Shown: positions 43,806 through 53,419 of the stretch, piece after piece
Layout of the letters: each line of letters begins with the position of its first letter
Numbering within the stretch: the first letter of the stretch is position 1
Origin: Saprospiraceae bacterium
GTDB taxonomy: Bacteria; Bacteroidota; Bacteroidia; Chitinophagales; Saprospiraceae
Direction: 5' to 3'
Assembly (NCBI GenBank): GCA_028280415.1
Contig: JANQLV010000061.1
Span: 306,920 to 370,919, forward strand
Length of the DNA stretch: 64,000 nucleotides
Program-made: the position numbers and the translations under genes
Notes under the pieces: model-generated
Seen by the model: only the letters and a program-made list of their open reading frames with translations
Databases searched by the model: none
Told to the model about the DNA's origin: nothing

Positions 43806-45683
43806 TTATCGAATGATCAATACCTTCTCAGTAAGTAAAGTCCCGATTTTGAAAAAGTAAATCCCTGGACTCAATTCGCTTAAATCCAGAGAGATGGGAA
43901 GATGATTTGGAACTAGACGTTTGGCACTTACCCTACGTCCTAATGTATCGTATACCTCAAGAATTATTGGATCGCTTTCCGGCAAACTGATTTCTACTGT
44001 AAACATTCCCCGGGACGGATTTGGATTGACTTTTAAAAATGCCCTGGGTGCTTCCTCTTCTTCAACTAAAACGAGTTCTTCAATAATATACTCATGAAAT
44101 TCGTATTCGGCTCTTTGCGGATGCAGCATCATAGCATCTGGATTTTGTGCCCGGATATAATACTTAACATGGTCTCCTGTATTAGAATAGGGTACTGCAG
44201 CTCCAAAAATACCATCTCCAGCCAAGCCATCATTGTGCAAGCCATCATCGTACATTGGAATTGCCTGAAAATGCGAGGCATACTTATTCTTTGTCACCAT
44301 TAATTCTACCTGATCTCCATTTTCCACAAAAGCATTAACAAAGGTTGGTAAACCACTCACTGGATTTTCCGGCAAATGTTGGACTTCACTGATCTGGGGA
44401 GGACTTAGGCTAATCTCCGGATGATTGAGTAAATAATTTTTGCGTTCGATGGCAGTAGATAAAATCCCGGCTACTTCCAAACCAAAAAAATTGGTTGTTT
44501 CAAAGGTATTACTTTCAAAAAAGAGAGGACCCAGTCCGAAAAAGGCGTTCCAGTCTGTCAATGCTGCCGATTCAATGCTTCCCTGTAAATATTCAATTTC
44601 TTCCTCTAAAGCTTCTATATCCAGAACTTCCTCAATTATCGTTCGAATATGCGCCAAATATTGTTTTCGATAAAGGGGATGATTTCTTACATAATCCAAT
44701 AAAGGACGATTCTCTTCGACGGGATCATTTTCCAGAAAGATATCCCATTCGTATAAACCTTCTTCCCCAACTTGATCATTCCCAATCAAAATGCCGATAA
44801 AGCTTTCACTAACATCCCAGGGAATCATTTGAAAGAGTCCGTTTTCGTGTTGATACAAATAATAGTTATGAATAAAAAGGCCATTATAAGCATCGTAATT
44901 GGCGATGGTAGTAGAAACGGCCAGATACCACAGGGCCCGGTCTATGTTTAAAATATTTTCCAGATTTTCGGCTTGGTTGTTGAGAACGTCCAGTAACTCA
45001 AGGAGAGCAGCCCAACCTGTTTCTGATTTTAAATCATATCGCGTATAATAAGCACTGCTGTCTGAGCCATACCAGGCCAAATCCGGAGAGGTCCAGGGAT
45101 CAGTAGAACCAAATTGAGAATTAGGGTCACATTTGAAAAGTACCCCTTTTTTATAGTCAAAATGCTTGTCTAAAAACTGTTTATTGATCGACTCTGTATT
45201 CGGATAAAGTCCGATGTATTCTTCGTCGATATACACGTTGAGCCAGTTCGCTTCAGGAGCAGGCATATAATCGTCGTAAATCGAAAAGCCGAGTACATCT
45301 CTGAGCATAGAAGGATCAAAAATCGCATTGGCTAATTTTACCTTATTAAAACCCAACAGATCCTGATCCTCATTATTATCATTCATATCTATGTTGAGCG
45401 GGAGTTTGCGATTATCCGATGAGTTGGCAATATAAAAAGTTGCGTTACCTTTATAACGAATCGCCACATCCTCATAAAGAATACCATCCATCTCCAAATC
45501 CGCATTTTCTCTTAATCCATTTTGTGCGAACCAGTTGGCTACTAAAGTCTCATGCCAGTCGGGATTATCAAAAGTGATATAAAGGCTTCTTAAAGTATCC
45601 TTATCATACAGACTTTGTGCCTTGATCATACCATAGCAAAGCAAAATGAGAAATAATAGAAAATACCTTTTTGAAGCAATCAT
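43806..45683 (-). CDS. CotH-family protein with T9SS sorting domain
   Basis: A 625-residue secreted protein (signal peptide to about 22, MIKAQ). Residues about 30-430 are a CotH kinase-like domain: an early strand region with RYKGNA, then NYDAYNGLFIHNYYLY and FQMIPWDVSESF, the family's presumed ATP/metal site. A beta-sandwich with choice-of-anchor character follows (about 440-535, DGLHNDGLAGDGIFG). The last 75 residues are a type A T9SS sorting domain (NPNPSRGMFTVEI, then SPGIYFFKIG), so the protein should be exported and placed on or outside the cell. CotH proteins in Bacteroidota are common; their substrate is unknown. Confidence 0.9.
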   Translation of the reverse strand: MIASKRYFLLFLILLCYGMIKAQSLYDKDTLRSLYITFDNPDWHETLVANWFAQNGLRENADLEMDGILYEDVAIRYKGNATFYIANSSDNRKLPLNIDMNDNNEDQDLLGFNKVKLANAIFDPSMLRDVLGFSIYDDYMPAPEANWLNVYIDEEYIGLYPNTESINKQFLDKHFDYKKGVLFKCDPNSQFGSTDPWTSPDLAWYGSDSSAYYTRYDLKSETGWAALLELLDVLNNQAENLENILNIDRALWYLAVSTTIANYDAYNGLFIHNYYLYQHENGLFQMIPWDVSESFIGILIGNDQVGEEGLYEWDIFLENDPVEENRPLLDYVRNHPLYRKQYLAHIRTIIEEVLDIEALEEEIEYLQGSIESAALTDWNAFFGLGPLFFESNTFETTNFFGLEVAGILSTAIERKNYLLNHPEISLSPPQISEVQHLPENPVSGLPTFVNAFVENGDQVELMVTKNKYASHFQAIPMYDDGLHNDGLAGDGIFGAAVPYSNTGDHVKYYIRAQNPDAMMLHPQRAEYEFHEYIIEELVLVEEEEAPRAFLKVNPNPSRGMFTVEISLPESDPIILEVYDTLGRRVSAKRLVPNHLPISLDLSELSPGIYFFKIGTLLTEKVLIIR

Positions 45684-45884
45684 AATTTAACGGATTGAAG
45701 ACAATGTTTTTATAATATAAGGCTATTTGGCTTAAAAAATCAAAACTTTTTGATAATCTTAATAACTATAGATTAAACAACTTCGATGAAAAAGTCTTAA
45801 TTTAAAATCGAGAACGCCCATGTTTTATTTTGAAGTATGCCAAAACTTCAGCATCAATGCCTATCATCTTAATTGGATCAAAAA

Positions 45885-48800
45885 ATGAGAGCGAATAGAT
45901 TTTTCTACCTGATAATAACCATACTGATAGGCTCGGGATGTACTGATCGTTTGCCGGATGATATTCGCATAGCATATGAAGAATTACCCACAAAGATAGA
46001 TTTTAACCTCCATGTAAAACCGATATTATCCGATCGTTGCTATGCTTGCCATGGACCGGATAAAAATACCCGAAAAGCGGACCTGGAGTTACACCACGAA
46101 GAAGGAGCTTTCGCTGCACTCAAAAGTGGTAATGGTTATGCTTTTGTTGCGGGCAAGCCACATAAAAGCCAGGCTATTCAACGGATGCTTAGTGATGACC
46201 CGGAATTACTCATGCCCCCGCCAGAAAGTAAACTTACGCTTAATGCCAGAGAAATTGCCACCATTGCAAAGTGGATAGAGCAGGGTGCAGAGTGGAAAGC
46301 GCATTGGGCATTCATTCCGCCAGCGTCGATACCCCCTCCTGCTACTGCTGGAAAATGGTCTCGCAATAATGAGATTGACGACTTTGTACACCGGAAATTA
46401 GAGCAACTAAAAATACAACCCGAAACGGAAGCTGGTAAAGAACAACTGCTCCGTCGTGTGACGCGTGATCTTACCGGATTACCTCCAACGATATCGGAAA
46501 TCGACGACTTTCTCGAAGACAATTCTCCTGATGCTTTTGAGCGAGTGGTAGACCGGCTTCTGGCATCTCCGGCCTATGGCGAAAGGATGGCAATGGACTG
46601 GATGGATTTGGCGCGTTATGCCGATTCCCACGGAATGCATGCGGATGGTTGGCGAATGATGTGGCCCTGGCGGGATTGGGTAATTAAAGCTTTTAATGAA
46701 AATATGCCCTATGATCAATTTGTTACCTGGCAGCTGGCTGGTGATCTGTTACCCGAAGCAAAGAAGGAGCAAATACTGGCGACCGCATTTAATCGAAATC
46801 ACACGATGACGGCTGAAGGTGGTGCAATAGATGAAGAGTTTCGACTGGAATATGTTTTTGATCGTACCAATACTTTGTCTACCGCTTTTATGGGGCTTAC
46901 TATGGAATGTGCAAGATGCCATGATCATAAATTTGATCCTTTCTCTCAGGAGGAATATTTTCAGCTCACCGCATTTTTTAATAATATAAAAGAACTGGGC
47001 ATGACGGGAGATGATGGCAACTATGGCCCAATGCTCCTTTTAACGAGTGAAGAGACAGATAAGAAATTGGCAGATATCCGTGAAAAGATCAAAGCGCAAG
47101 AGGCAGTTCTGGAAATCAGCAAAACGCAGCTTGTGGCAAATACCAATTTTATCAATAGTCTCCGGGTCACTAAACCGGATATTTCTTTTCCCCTTGAGCA
47201 TTTAAAATCCGGAAAGGATAAAGAAGTGCTCGGCTGGGAGATTTCAGGAGCTTATGTCGATCATAATAAAAAAGGTTTTGCTACTGAAGGACTGGACCTA
47301 GTAGACGGACATTCTGGAAAAGCTTTTTTATTTGATGATGAGTATGATGAATTTTATATTAAAAATGTAGGAGCAATCGAATGGACCGAAGCTTATTCGC
47401 TTAGCCTTTGGATAAATACGAGCAAAAAGGACTCTTCCAAAACCCAGGTATTATTGGGGACGGCAGGAGATAAAAATAATTTTTGGCGGGGCTGGGATTT
47501 TTATTTAGATGGACAAAATCGACTCAATGCAAGGTTGATTCATTCTTTACCGCATAATTATATCCATTCTTTAGCCATTGATCAGGCTATTCCTCTGGAT
47601 ACCTGGACACAGGTGGCTTTTTCGTATGATGGTAGTGGAAAGGCAAAAGGCATCAATATTTATATCAATGGTAAAAAACAAACCTGTAAAGTTGTTTATG
47701 ATCGATTGTATAAATCGACCTATCCGATTTATCCCGGTAGCCATACCCGGCACCAGCGTCCGATTTTAGTTGGAAAAAGTGGTAGAAAATTTACCGGAGA
47801 AAATGGCATTTTCAAGGGAATGATTGATGAGCTTAATCTTTTTAAAAAAGAATTATCCGCTTTTGAAATGGCACGTATTGCGAAGACGGGAAGTAATGCT
47901 GAACTGGAAAAGGATCATCTTTGGAGACAGAGTAAAATTTATAGAAAAACGATTGATCAGATAAAATCATTGAATGAGCAACAACTGAGTCTGCTGGATA
48001 CTGTTCCGGAAGTTATGGTTATGGAAGAAATGCCGGAAGCTCGCCCGGCCTTTGTTTTCAACCGTGGGCAATATGATGCTCCGGCTTACGAAGTAGAGGC
48101 TGCGACACCTCAAAAAGTTTTGGCCTTTGGTCCGGATTTACCCAAAAACCGGCTTGGACTTGCTCAATGGTTGTTTAGCCCGGAGCATCCGCTTACCGCC
48201 CGGGTTGCTGTTAACCGGTACTGGCAAATGTTCTTCGGTTATGGATTGGTTAAAACCCCTCAGGATTTTGGCAATCAGGGAAGTTTGCCGGTTTATCCGG
48301 AATTACTGGATTGGCTGGCGCTGGACTTTCAACAGTCGGCTTGGGATTTGAAAGCTCTTTGCAAAAAAATAGTAATGTCTGCCACTTATCGACAAGCTTC
48401 GAAAGGGAGCCAATACAAGGTAGAAAATGACCCCGAAAACGATTGGTTGAGTCGTGGGCCAAGTTATCGAATTCCTGCAGAAATGATTCGCGATAATGCA
48501 CTGGCCACTTCCGGTTTATTAGTTAGAAAAATCGGGGGGGAAAGTGTAAAACCTTATCAACCGGATGACCTCTGGTTTGATCTGGGGAATTTTTCACATA
48601 AACTTTTGCATTACAAAATGGATGAAGGAGATAAACTATATCGACGAAGTTTGTATACTTTCATTCGGCGTACTTCACCGCCTCCCAACATGACGACTTT
48701 TGATGCGCCTAGTCGCGATGTGTGTACAGTCAAAAGAGAGATTACCAATACACCTTTGCAGGCGTTGGTCTTATTGAATGATCCGCAGTTCGTCGAAGCA

Positions 48801-49097
48801 TCTAAAGCAATGGCAGAAAGAATTCTGCAAGAGGGCGGTACGGAACTTGAACAACAATTAACTTTTGCTTTTCGATTGGCTACCAGTCGCAAACCCAATA
48901 GTCGGGAACTCAATATTTTAAAAGAACTCTATGATAAAGAATTGGATCGGTTTTCTTCCGATAAAAAAGCGGTCAGGGAATTACTTGAAGTTGGAACGTA
49001 TATAACAGACGCGGCCCTGGAGCAAACCTCACTTGCCGCTATGACGACCATTGCGAATACCTTGCTGAATCACGATGAAGCTTATACAAAAAGATAA
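45885..49097 (+). CDS. Lipoprotein with cytochrome-like PSCyt1, DUF1549, LamG and DUF1553 (PSD1) domains
   Basis: A 1070-residue protein with a lipobox (IGSGC, Cys at about 19). Order: PSCyt1 heme-type domain with CYACH at 52-56; DUF1549 (about 160-370), which includes a second CARCH at 342-346; a LamG-like beta-sandwich (about 440-625, with GWDFYLDGQNRLNAR and YINGKKQ); then PSD1/DUF1553 (about 720-1040, with RVAVNRYWQMFFGYGLVKTPQDFG). The family is described from planctomycetes and Bacteroidota and is almost always paired with DUF1501, as here 2 bp downstream. A part in surface polymer breakdown or redox chemistry is suspected, not proved. I take the ATG at 45885, which opens the lipoprotein signal. 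Confidence 0.9.
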   Translation: MRANRFFYLIITILIGSGCTDRLPDDIRIAYEELPTKIDFNLHVKPILSDRCYACHGPDKNTRKADLELHHEEGAFAALKSGNGYAFVAGKPHKSQAIQRMLSDDPELLMPPPESKLTLNAREIATIAKWIEQGAEWKAHWAFIPPASIPPPATAGKWSRNNEIDDFVHRKLEQLKIQPETEAGKEQLLRRVTRDLTGLPPTISEIDDFLEDNSPDAFERVVDRLLASPAYGERMAMDWMDLARYADSHGMHADGWRMMWPWRDWVIKAFNENMPYDQFVTWQLAGDLLPEAKKEQILATAFNRNHTMTAEGGAIDEEFRLEYVFDRTNTLSTAFMGLTMECARCHDHKFDPFSQEEYFQLTAFFNNIKELGMTGDDGNYGPMLLLTSEETDKKLADIREKIKAQEAVLEISKTQLVANTNFINSLRVTKPDISFPLEHLKSGKDKEVLGWEISGAYVDHNKKGFATEGLDLVDGHSGKAFLFDDEYDEFYIKNVGAIEWTEAYSLSLWINTSKKDSSKTQVLLGTAGDKNNFWRGWDFYLDGQNRLNARLIHSLPHNYIHSLAIDQAIPLDTWTQVAFSYDGSGKAKGINIYINGKKQTCKVVYDRLYKSTYPIYPGSHTRHQRPILVGKSGRKFTGENGIFKGMIDELNLFKKELSAFEMARIAKTGSNAELEKDHLWRQSKIYRKTIDQIKSLNEQQLSLLDTVPEVMVMEEMPEARPAFVFNRGQYDAPAYEVEAATPQKVLAFGPDLPKNRLGLAQWLFSPEHPLTARVAVNRYWQMFFGYGLVKTPQDFGNQGSLPVYPELLDWLALDFQQSAWDLKALCKKIVMSATYRQASKGSQYKVENDPENDWLSRGPSYRIPAEMIRDNALATSGLLVRKIGGESVKPYQPDDLWFDLGNFSHKLLHYKMDEGDKLYRRSLYTFIRRTSPPPNMTTFDAPSRDVCTVKREITNTPLQALVLLNDPQFVEASKAMAERILQEGGTELEQQLTFAFRLATSRKPNSRELNILKELYDKELDRFSSDKKAVRELLEVGTYITDAALEQTSLAAMTTIANTLLNHDEAYTKR

Positions 49098-49099
49098 TA

Positions 49100-50551
49100 A
49101 TGCATTGTCATAAACAACATAAAAAATATAGTCGACGGGATTTTCTGACTAAAACAAGCCTTGGGCTCGGAGCGGTTTCTTTGGCTTCCATTATCAATCC
49201 ACTCAATCTTGCGGCTAAGCCTTTGAATGCTCCGGAATATGGAGGTGTTCTCGGCAAACCACATTTCGTACCCAAAGCAAAACGGGTGATCTATATCCAT
49301 CTAAGCGGCGCTCCTTCTCAGCTCGATCTTTTCGACTACAAACCTTTGCTGCGTAAAATGAACGGACAGGAATTACCCGAAAGTATTCGCAATGGTCAAC
49401 GCCTTACCGGAATGACTGCCGGACAAGCTTCCTTTCCCCTTGCAGGGAGCGTTTTTGATTTCAAACAATATGGACAAAGTGGGACCTGGATAAGTGAGCT
49501 CATGCCCTATACCTCGCAAATCGTCGATGAACTTTGTGTGATTAAATCAATGCATACCGAAGCCATTAATCACGATCCGGCGATCACATTTATTCAAACG
49601 GGCTCTCAACTGCCGGGGCGGCCTTCTATTGGTTCTTGGCTGAGTTATGGCCTGGGAAGTGATAATGAAAACCTGCCTTCCTTTGTTGTCTTAGTGACCA
49701 AGGGTAAGCAGGGACAGCCGCTTTATTCAAGGCTGTGGGGCAATGGCTTTTTGCCTTCCGAGCATCAGGGGGTGCAATTTCGGGCAGGTAAAAATCCGGT
49801 ACTCTTTCTCTCTAATCCTCCGGGCTATAGTACGGAGGCGAGAAGGACACAATTGGATTATCTTCAGCAATTGCAGAACTTGCAATATGATCAAACCGAA
49901 GATGCAGAAATCAAAGCGCGAATTACTCAATATGAAATGGCTTACCGAATGCAGACCTCGGTTCCGGAAGTAATGGATGTTTCCGGCGAGCCGGAATATA
50001 TTTATGAAATGTATGGAAAAAGGAGTAAACGACCCGGTTCATTTACCGCTAATTGTTTACTCGCCAGACGACTGGTTGAACGAGGGGTGAAATTTGTACA
50101 ATTGTATGATCAGGGATGGGATTTTCACGGTAATCTACCTAAAAATATTCGAATCAAGTGTAAAGAAACAGATCAGGCTTCAGCAGCTTTGATTATGGAT
50201 TTAAAACAAAGAGGTTTATTGGAAGACACCCTGGTAATCTGGGGCGGAGAGTTTGGCCGTACCAATTATTCGCAGGGTAAATTGACTATTGATAATTATG
50301 GCCGGGATCATCATCCATCTTGTTTTACCATTTATATGGCCGGTGCGGGTGTTAAAAAAGGATTCACTTATGGCGAAACCGATGAGTTCGGATATAATGT
50401 TATTAAAAATCCCGTGCATGTTCACGATTTTCAGGCGACTTTGATGCATTTGCTGGGCATTGATCACGAACGTTTGACTTATAAGTTCCAGGGACGTCGT
50501 TTTCGCTTGACCGATGTACATGGTAAGGTCGTCAAAGATATTTTGGCTTAA
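49100..50551 (+). CDS. DUF1501 family protein with Tat signal
   Basis: A 483-residue protein with a twin-arginine signal (SRRDFLTKTSLGLGAVSLA), indicating folded export. The rest follows the DUF1501 pattern, a member of the alkaline phosphatase-like/sulfatase fold: IYIHLSGAPSQLDLFDYKP near the start, then FVQLYDQGWDFHGNL and VIWGGEFGRT, ending with DHHPSCFTIYMAGAGVKKG and HVHDFQATLMHLLG. The His and Asp residues of those motifs probably bind metals. It is in one operon with the PSD1 protein, with which it is expected to act in the periplasm. Confidence 0.92.
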   Translation: MHCHKQHKKYSRRDFLTKTSLGLGAVSLASIINPLNLAAKPLNAPEYGGVLGKPHFVPKAKRVIYIHLSGAPSQLDLFDYKPLLRKMNGQELPESIRNGQRLTGMTAGQASFPLAGSVFDFKQYGQSGTWISELMPYTSQIVDELCVIKSMHTEAINHDPAITFIQTGSQLPGRPSIGSWLSYGLGSDNENLPSFVVLVTKGKQGQPLYSRLWGNGFLPSEHQGVQFRAGKNPVLFLSNPPGYSTEARRTQLDYLQQLQNLQYDQTEDAEIKARITQYEMAYRMQTSVPEVMDVSGEPEYIYEMYGKRSKRPGSFTANCLLARRLVERGVKFVQLYDQGWDFHGNLPKNIRIKCKETDQASAALIMDLKQRGLLEDTLVIWGGEFGRTNYSQGKLTIDNYGRDHHPSCFTIYMAGAGVKKGFTYGETDEFGYNVIKNPVHVHDFQATLMHLLGIDHERLTYKFQGRRFRLTDVHGKVVKDILA

Positions 50552-50660
50552 GGTTTTAATTTTTTAGCGCTGATTTCATACTTTGCACATGCTATTTTTA
50601 ATAAGCTGTGCCTTCTGGTAAATGAAGCCAGCCTAAAACAAAAATTAAATCTTGAGAAAT

Positions 50661-51428
50661 ATGGATCAAAAGCAATGGTACGAATCCTTGTTCGAAAATT
50701 ATGGTGAAAAATATGACAAAGAAAGCTTCACGCAAGGTACTTTGGGAGAATGTGATTTTATTGAAAAAGAACTAAAATCGGATAAGAGTTTAAAGATACT
50801 TGATGTGGGATGTGGAACAGGAAGACATTCAATTGAACTTACGAAACGAGGCTATAATATTACAGGAATTGATTTGTCTGAAGCTCAGCTCGAAAGAGCC
50901 AGAAAAAAAGCAGCAGATGAAAATCTGAAAATAGATTTTCAGAAACAGGATGCACGTAATTTGACGTTTAATGGCGAATTTGACGTTGCTCTTATGCTCT
51001 GTGAAGGTGGATTCCCCTTAATGGAAACCGACGAAATGAACTATGAAATATTGAAGAGTGTAACGAAGGCCTTAAAAGAAGAGTGTAAACTAATTTTTAC
51101 AACTCTTAACGGCTTATTTCCTTTATTTCACTCTGTCGAAGAATTCCTGGCTGCTGAATCGGAAGAAGAGAATGCGACCTACCGGAATAATACTTTTGAC
51201 TTGATGACTTTTCGGGATCATAACATCACTGAAATTGAAGATGATTCGGGCAATAAAATAAAGCTTAATAGTAATGAACGCTATTATGTCCCCAGCGAAA
51301 TAACCTGGCTGTTAAAGTCATTAGGCTACAAAAGAATTGATATATATGGAGCAAAAATAGGCGCCTATTCAAGAGATGATAAATTGACAACTAATGATTA
51401 TGAGATGCTTGTAATTGCTGAAAAATAA
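50661..51428 (+). CDS. Class I SAM-dependent methyltransferase
   Basis: A 255-residue soluble enzyme with the Rossmann methyltransferase motifs: ILDVGCGTGRHS (motif I, SAM binding), GIDLSEAQLERAR (motif II acidic residue), FQKQDARNL and VALMLCEGGFPLMET (motifs III-IV). The substrate is unknown; the family includes small-molecule and Smt-type enzymes. I use the ATG at 50661 rather than a TTG at 50652. The gene stands alone between the DUF1501 and cytochrome genes and looks somewhat richer in A+T than the PSD1 operon before it. Confidence 0.9.
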   Translation: MDQKQWYESLFENYGEKYDKESFTQGTLGECDFIEKELKSDKSLKILDVGCGTGRHSIELTKRGYNITGIDLSEAQLERARKKAADENLKIDFQKQDARNLTFNGEFDVALMLCEGGFPLMETDEMNYEILKSVTKALKEECKLIFTTLNGLFPLFHSVEEFLAAESEEENATYRNNTFDLMTFRDHNITEIEDDSGNKIKLNSNERYYVPSEITWLLKSLGYKRIDIYGAKIGAYSRDDKLTTNDYEMLVIAEK

Positions 51429-51560
51429 TAAAATAAAACACGTAAAACAGATATTTGAACACGTATATCGGACAAAAAGCCCGCTACACTATAATATGCC
51501 AACTGATCTGAAGCTTAAGTATATAAACTACAAATTTATCTTCATTTTTTAAAAACGACT

Positions 51561-52928
51561 ATGGACTTCGGAGGATTCATCGGACGCTTTCATCCGCTAT
51601 TGGTTCATTTACCAATCGGTTTGCTTTTACTGGCTGCCATATTTCAATATTTTGCTAGAAAACCCAAATACAAAAAGCTGGATAATGCCATAGCTTTTAC
51701 TTTGGCTGTAGGTGCTGTTTTCGCCATCCTGTCTTCTGTAAGTGGCTGGTTATTAGCTAACCGCGGGGCTTATATTGAACGTTCGCTATTTTTGCACAGA
51801 TGGCTGGGAATTGGAGTAGCAATTTTGGCTACTCTGTGTTGGTTAATTAAGACGAACAGATTAAAAACAGGTAAAGGACTTTTCAATGGTCTTGTGATTT
51901 TCATGATCCTGGCGATTTTTGCGACCGGACACTTTGGAGGGAATATGACTCATGGAGATGATTATTTGACCGAGTATACACCGGCTTTTGTGAAAAACAT
52001 CTTTCATAAAAAAGATACAGCTGTCAGTTATCAATTTGGAAAAACGGCAGACATAAAAGTTTATGATGAGCTGGTCCGGCCGATGCTGGAAAACGAATGC
52101 TGGAAATGCCATAATCCGGATAATCCACTGGGCGGTCTGGACATGTCTACAAAAACAGCTTTTACCAAAGGAGGATTGAGTGGCGCATTAGTCGAAAACG
52201 GGGATGCTTATGCCAGTTTATTATTCGAGCGAATAGTATTGCCCGTTTCAGATAGAAAAGCAATGCCTCCGGCCGGACTCCCGCTTTCCTATAATGAAAT
52301 CAGATTAATTGAATGGTGGATAAATTCGGGTGCTTCTTTTGAAAAAAAACTGGGCGCTTTTGAATTGCCTTCGGATATTAAAAATCTCTTGCAGAAAGAA
52401 TATGAAATTAGCTTTCTTGAGAAATCTTTGATTGAATCTCTGGAAGTGAGCCCGGCCCCGCAAACAGAGATCGATGCTCTTGTGGAAAAAGGTGTGGATA
52501 TCAAAGCCGTTTCAAAGAATAGTAATCTCCTTGAGGTAACACTTTCAGATAGTGAAAAGCTTGAATTACTGCAGGGTTTAAAGGAACAAATTACCTGGCT
52601 GAACACCAATGGCGCGGATATATCCGATACAGCAATGACCTCTATTGCTTCCTTTGTCAATTTGACTCGATTGCGCTTGAACAATAATCCGGTTACAGAC
52701 AGGGGATTAAAAGAAATCGAAACACTGCCGGTCTTGGAGTCTTTGAATCTGGTTAACACAAAAATATCGGATAAGGCTTTGAATTCTATTAAAAAAATGC
52801 CCTCGCTTAAGACTTTATATTTATGGCAAACCGAAATCAGCGAAGAAGCGATTGAGCAATTGAAAGCAGAAAATCCGGAACTTGAGATCATAAAAGATTT
52901 CCAGTTTGAAACAGCACCTTCGGAATGA
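51561..52928 (+). CDS. DUF2231 membrane domain, cytochrome c-like domain and LRR protein
   Basis: A 455-residue protein built from three parts. Residues about 1-135 are a DUF2231-type membrane domain with four hydrophobic segments (starting FIGRFHPLLVHLPIGLLLL). Next comes a PSCyt1-like heme domain with CWKCH at 180-184 and a distal Met in the KAMPPAGLP stretch. The C-terminus (about 330-445) carries leucine-rich repeats (LTRLRLNNNPVTDRGL, LESLNLVNTKISDKAL, LKTLYLWQTEISEEAI). It should be an inner-membrane redox protein whose repeats face the periplasm and bind a partner. It fits with the upstream PSD1/DUF1501 pair, but 1 kb of methyltransferase separates them. Confidence 0.88.
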   Translation: MDFGGFIGRFHPLLVHLPIGLLLLAAIFQYFARKPKYKKLDNAIAFTLAVGAVFAILSSVSGWLLANRGAYIERSLFLHRWLGIGVAILATLCWLIKTNRLKTGKGLFNGLVIFMILAIFATGHFGGNMTHGDDYLTEYTPAFVKNIFHKKDTAVSYQFGKTADIKVYDELVRPMLENECWKCHNPDNPLGGLDMSTKTAFTKGGLSGALVENGDAYASLLFERIVLPVSDRKAMPPAGLPLSYNEIRLIEWWINSGASFEKKLGAFELPSDIKNLLQKEYEISFLEKSLIESLEVSPAPQTEIDALVEKGVDIKAVSKNSNLLEVTLSDSEKLELLQGLKEQITWLNTNGADISDTAMTSIASFVNLTRLRLNNNPVTDRGLKEIETLPVLESLNLVNTKISDKALNSIKKMPSLKTLYLWQTEISEEAIEQLKAENPELEIIKDFQFETAPSE

Positions 52929-53062
52929 TTTTATAAGAATGCCTGTGTGTGGATAGTAAATAGTTCTCGGGAAGCAAAAAAAATACAGAATTCTTGTCCA
53001 GTTCAAAAAGATTCATTCGTCTAGTATATGATAATGATTTTTTAATGACAAAACTTGTAAAA

Positions 53063-53413
53063 ATGAAAGATTTCATGATGCTTTTTCATAGTGAAGCAAA
53101 TCCAAATTTTGAACCATCGCCAGAAGAAATTCAAGCAGAAGTAAAAGCTTGGCAGGATTGGATGGGAGGGATTGCTGCACAAGGCAAATTAAAGAATCCG
53201 GGGGAAGCTTTAGGATTCGAAGGGAAAACCATGCATGCTGATGGAGCGATTACTGACGGACCATACGCAGAGTTAAAGGAAATGATAGGAGGTTTCATAA
53301 TTGTGACTGCAGAATCAATTGATGAAGCGATAAAACTGGCAAATGGCTGTCCTGCATTAAGTAGTGGAGGAAAGGTAGAGGTTAGAGACATCATGGTATT
53401 CGAAGGAATGTAA
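53063..53413 (+). CDS. YCII-related (DGPF-type) protein
   Basis: A 116-residue dimeric alpha/beta-barrel protein of the YCII/DGPF family, with the diagnostic TDGPYAELKEMIGGF segment. I place the start at the ATG at 53063 (MKDFMMLFH), where the family usually begins; ATG 53045 or TTG 52994 would give longer N-termini. The sigma factor gene follows after 6 bp. This pairing is the hallmark of the ECF42 sigma group. The protein's own activity is not known. Confidence 0.88.
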   Translation: MKDFMMLFHSEANPNFEPSPEEIQAEVKAWQDWMGGIAAQGKLKNPGEALGFEGKTMHADGAITDGPYAELKEMIGGFIIVTAESIDEAIKLANGCPALSSGGKVEVRDIMVFEGM

Positions 53414-53419
53414 ATTTTA

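Noticed and set aside
44094..44800. Plus-strand ORFs antisense to the CotH gene
   Set aside because: They are short, overlap one another and lie entirely within a well-supported gene.
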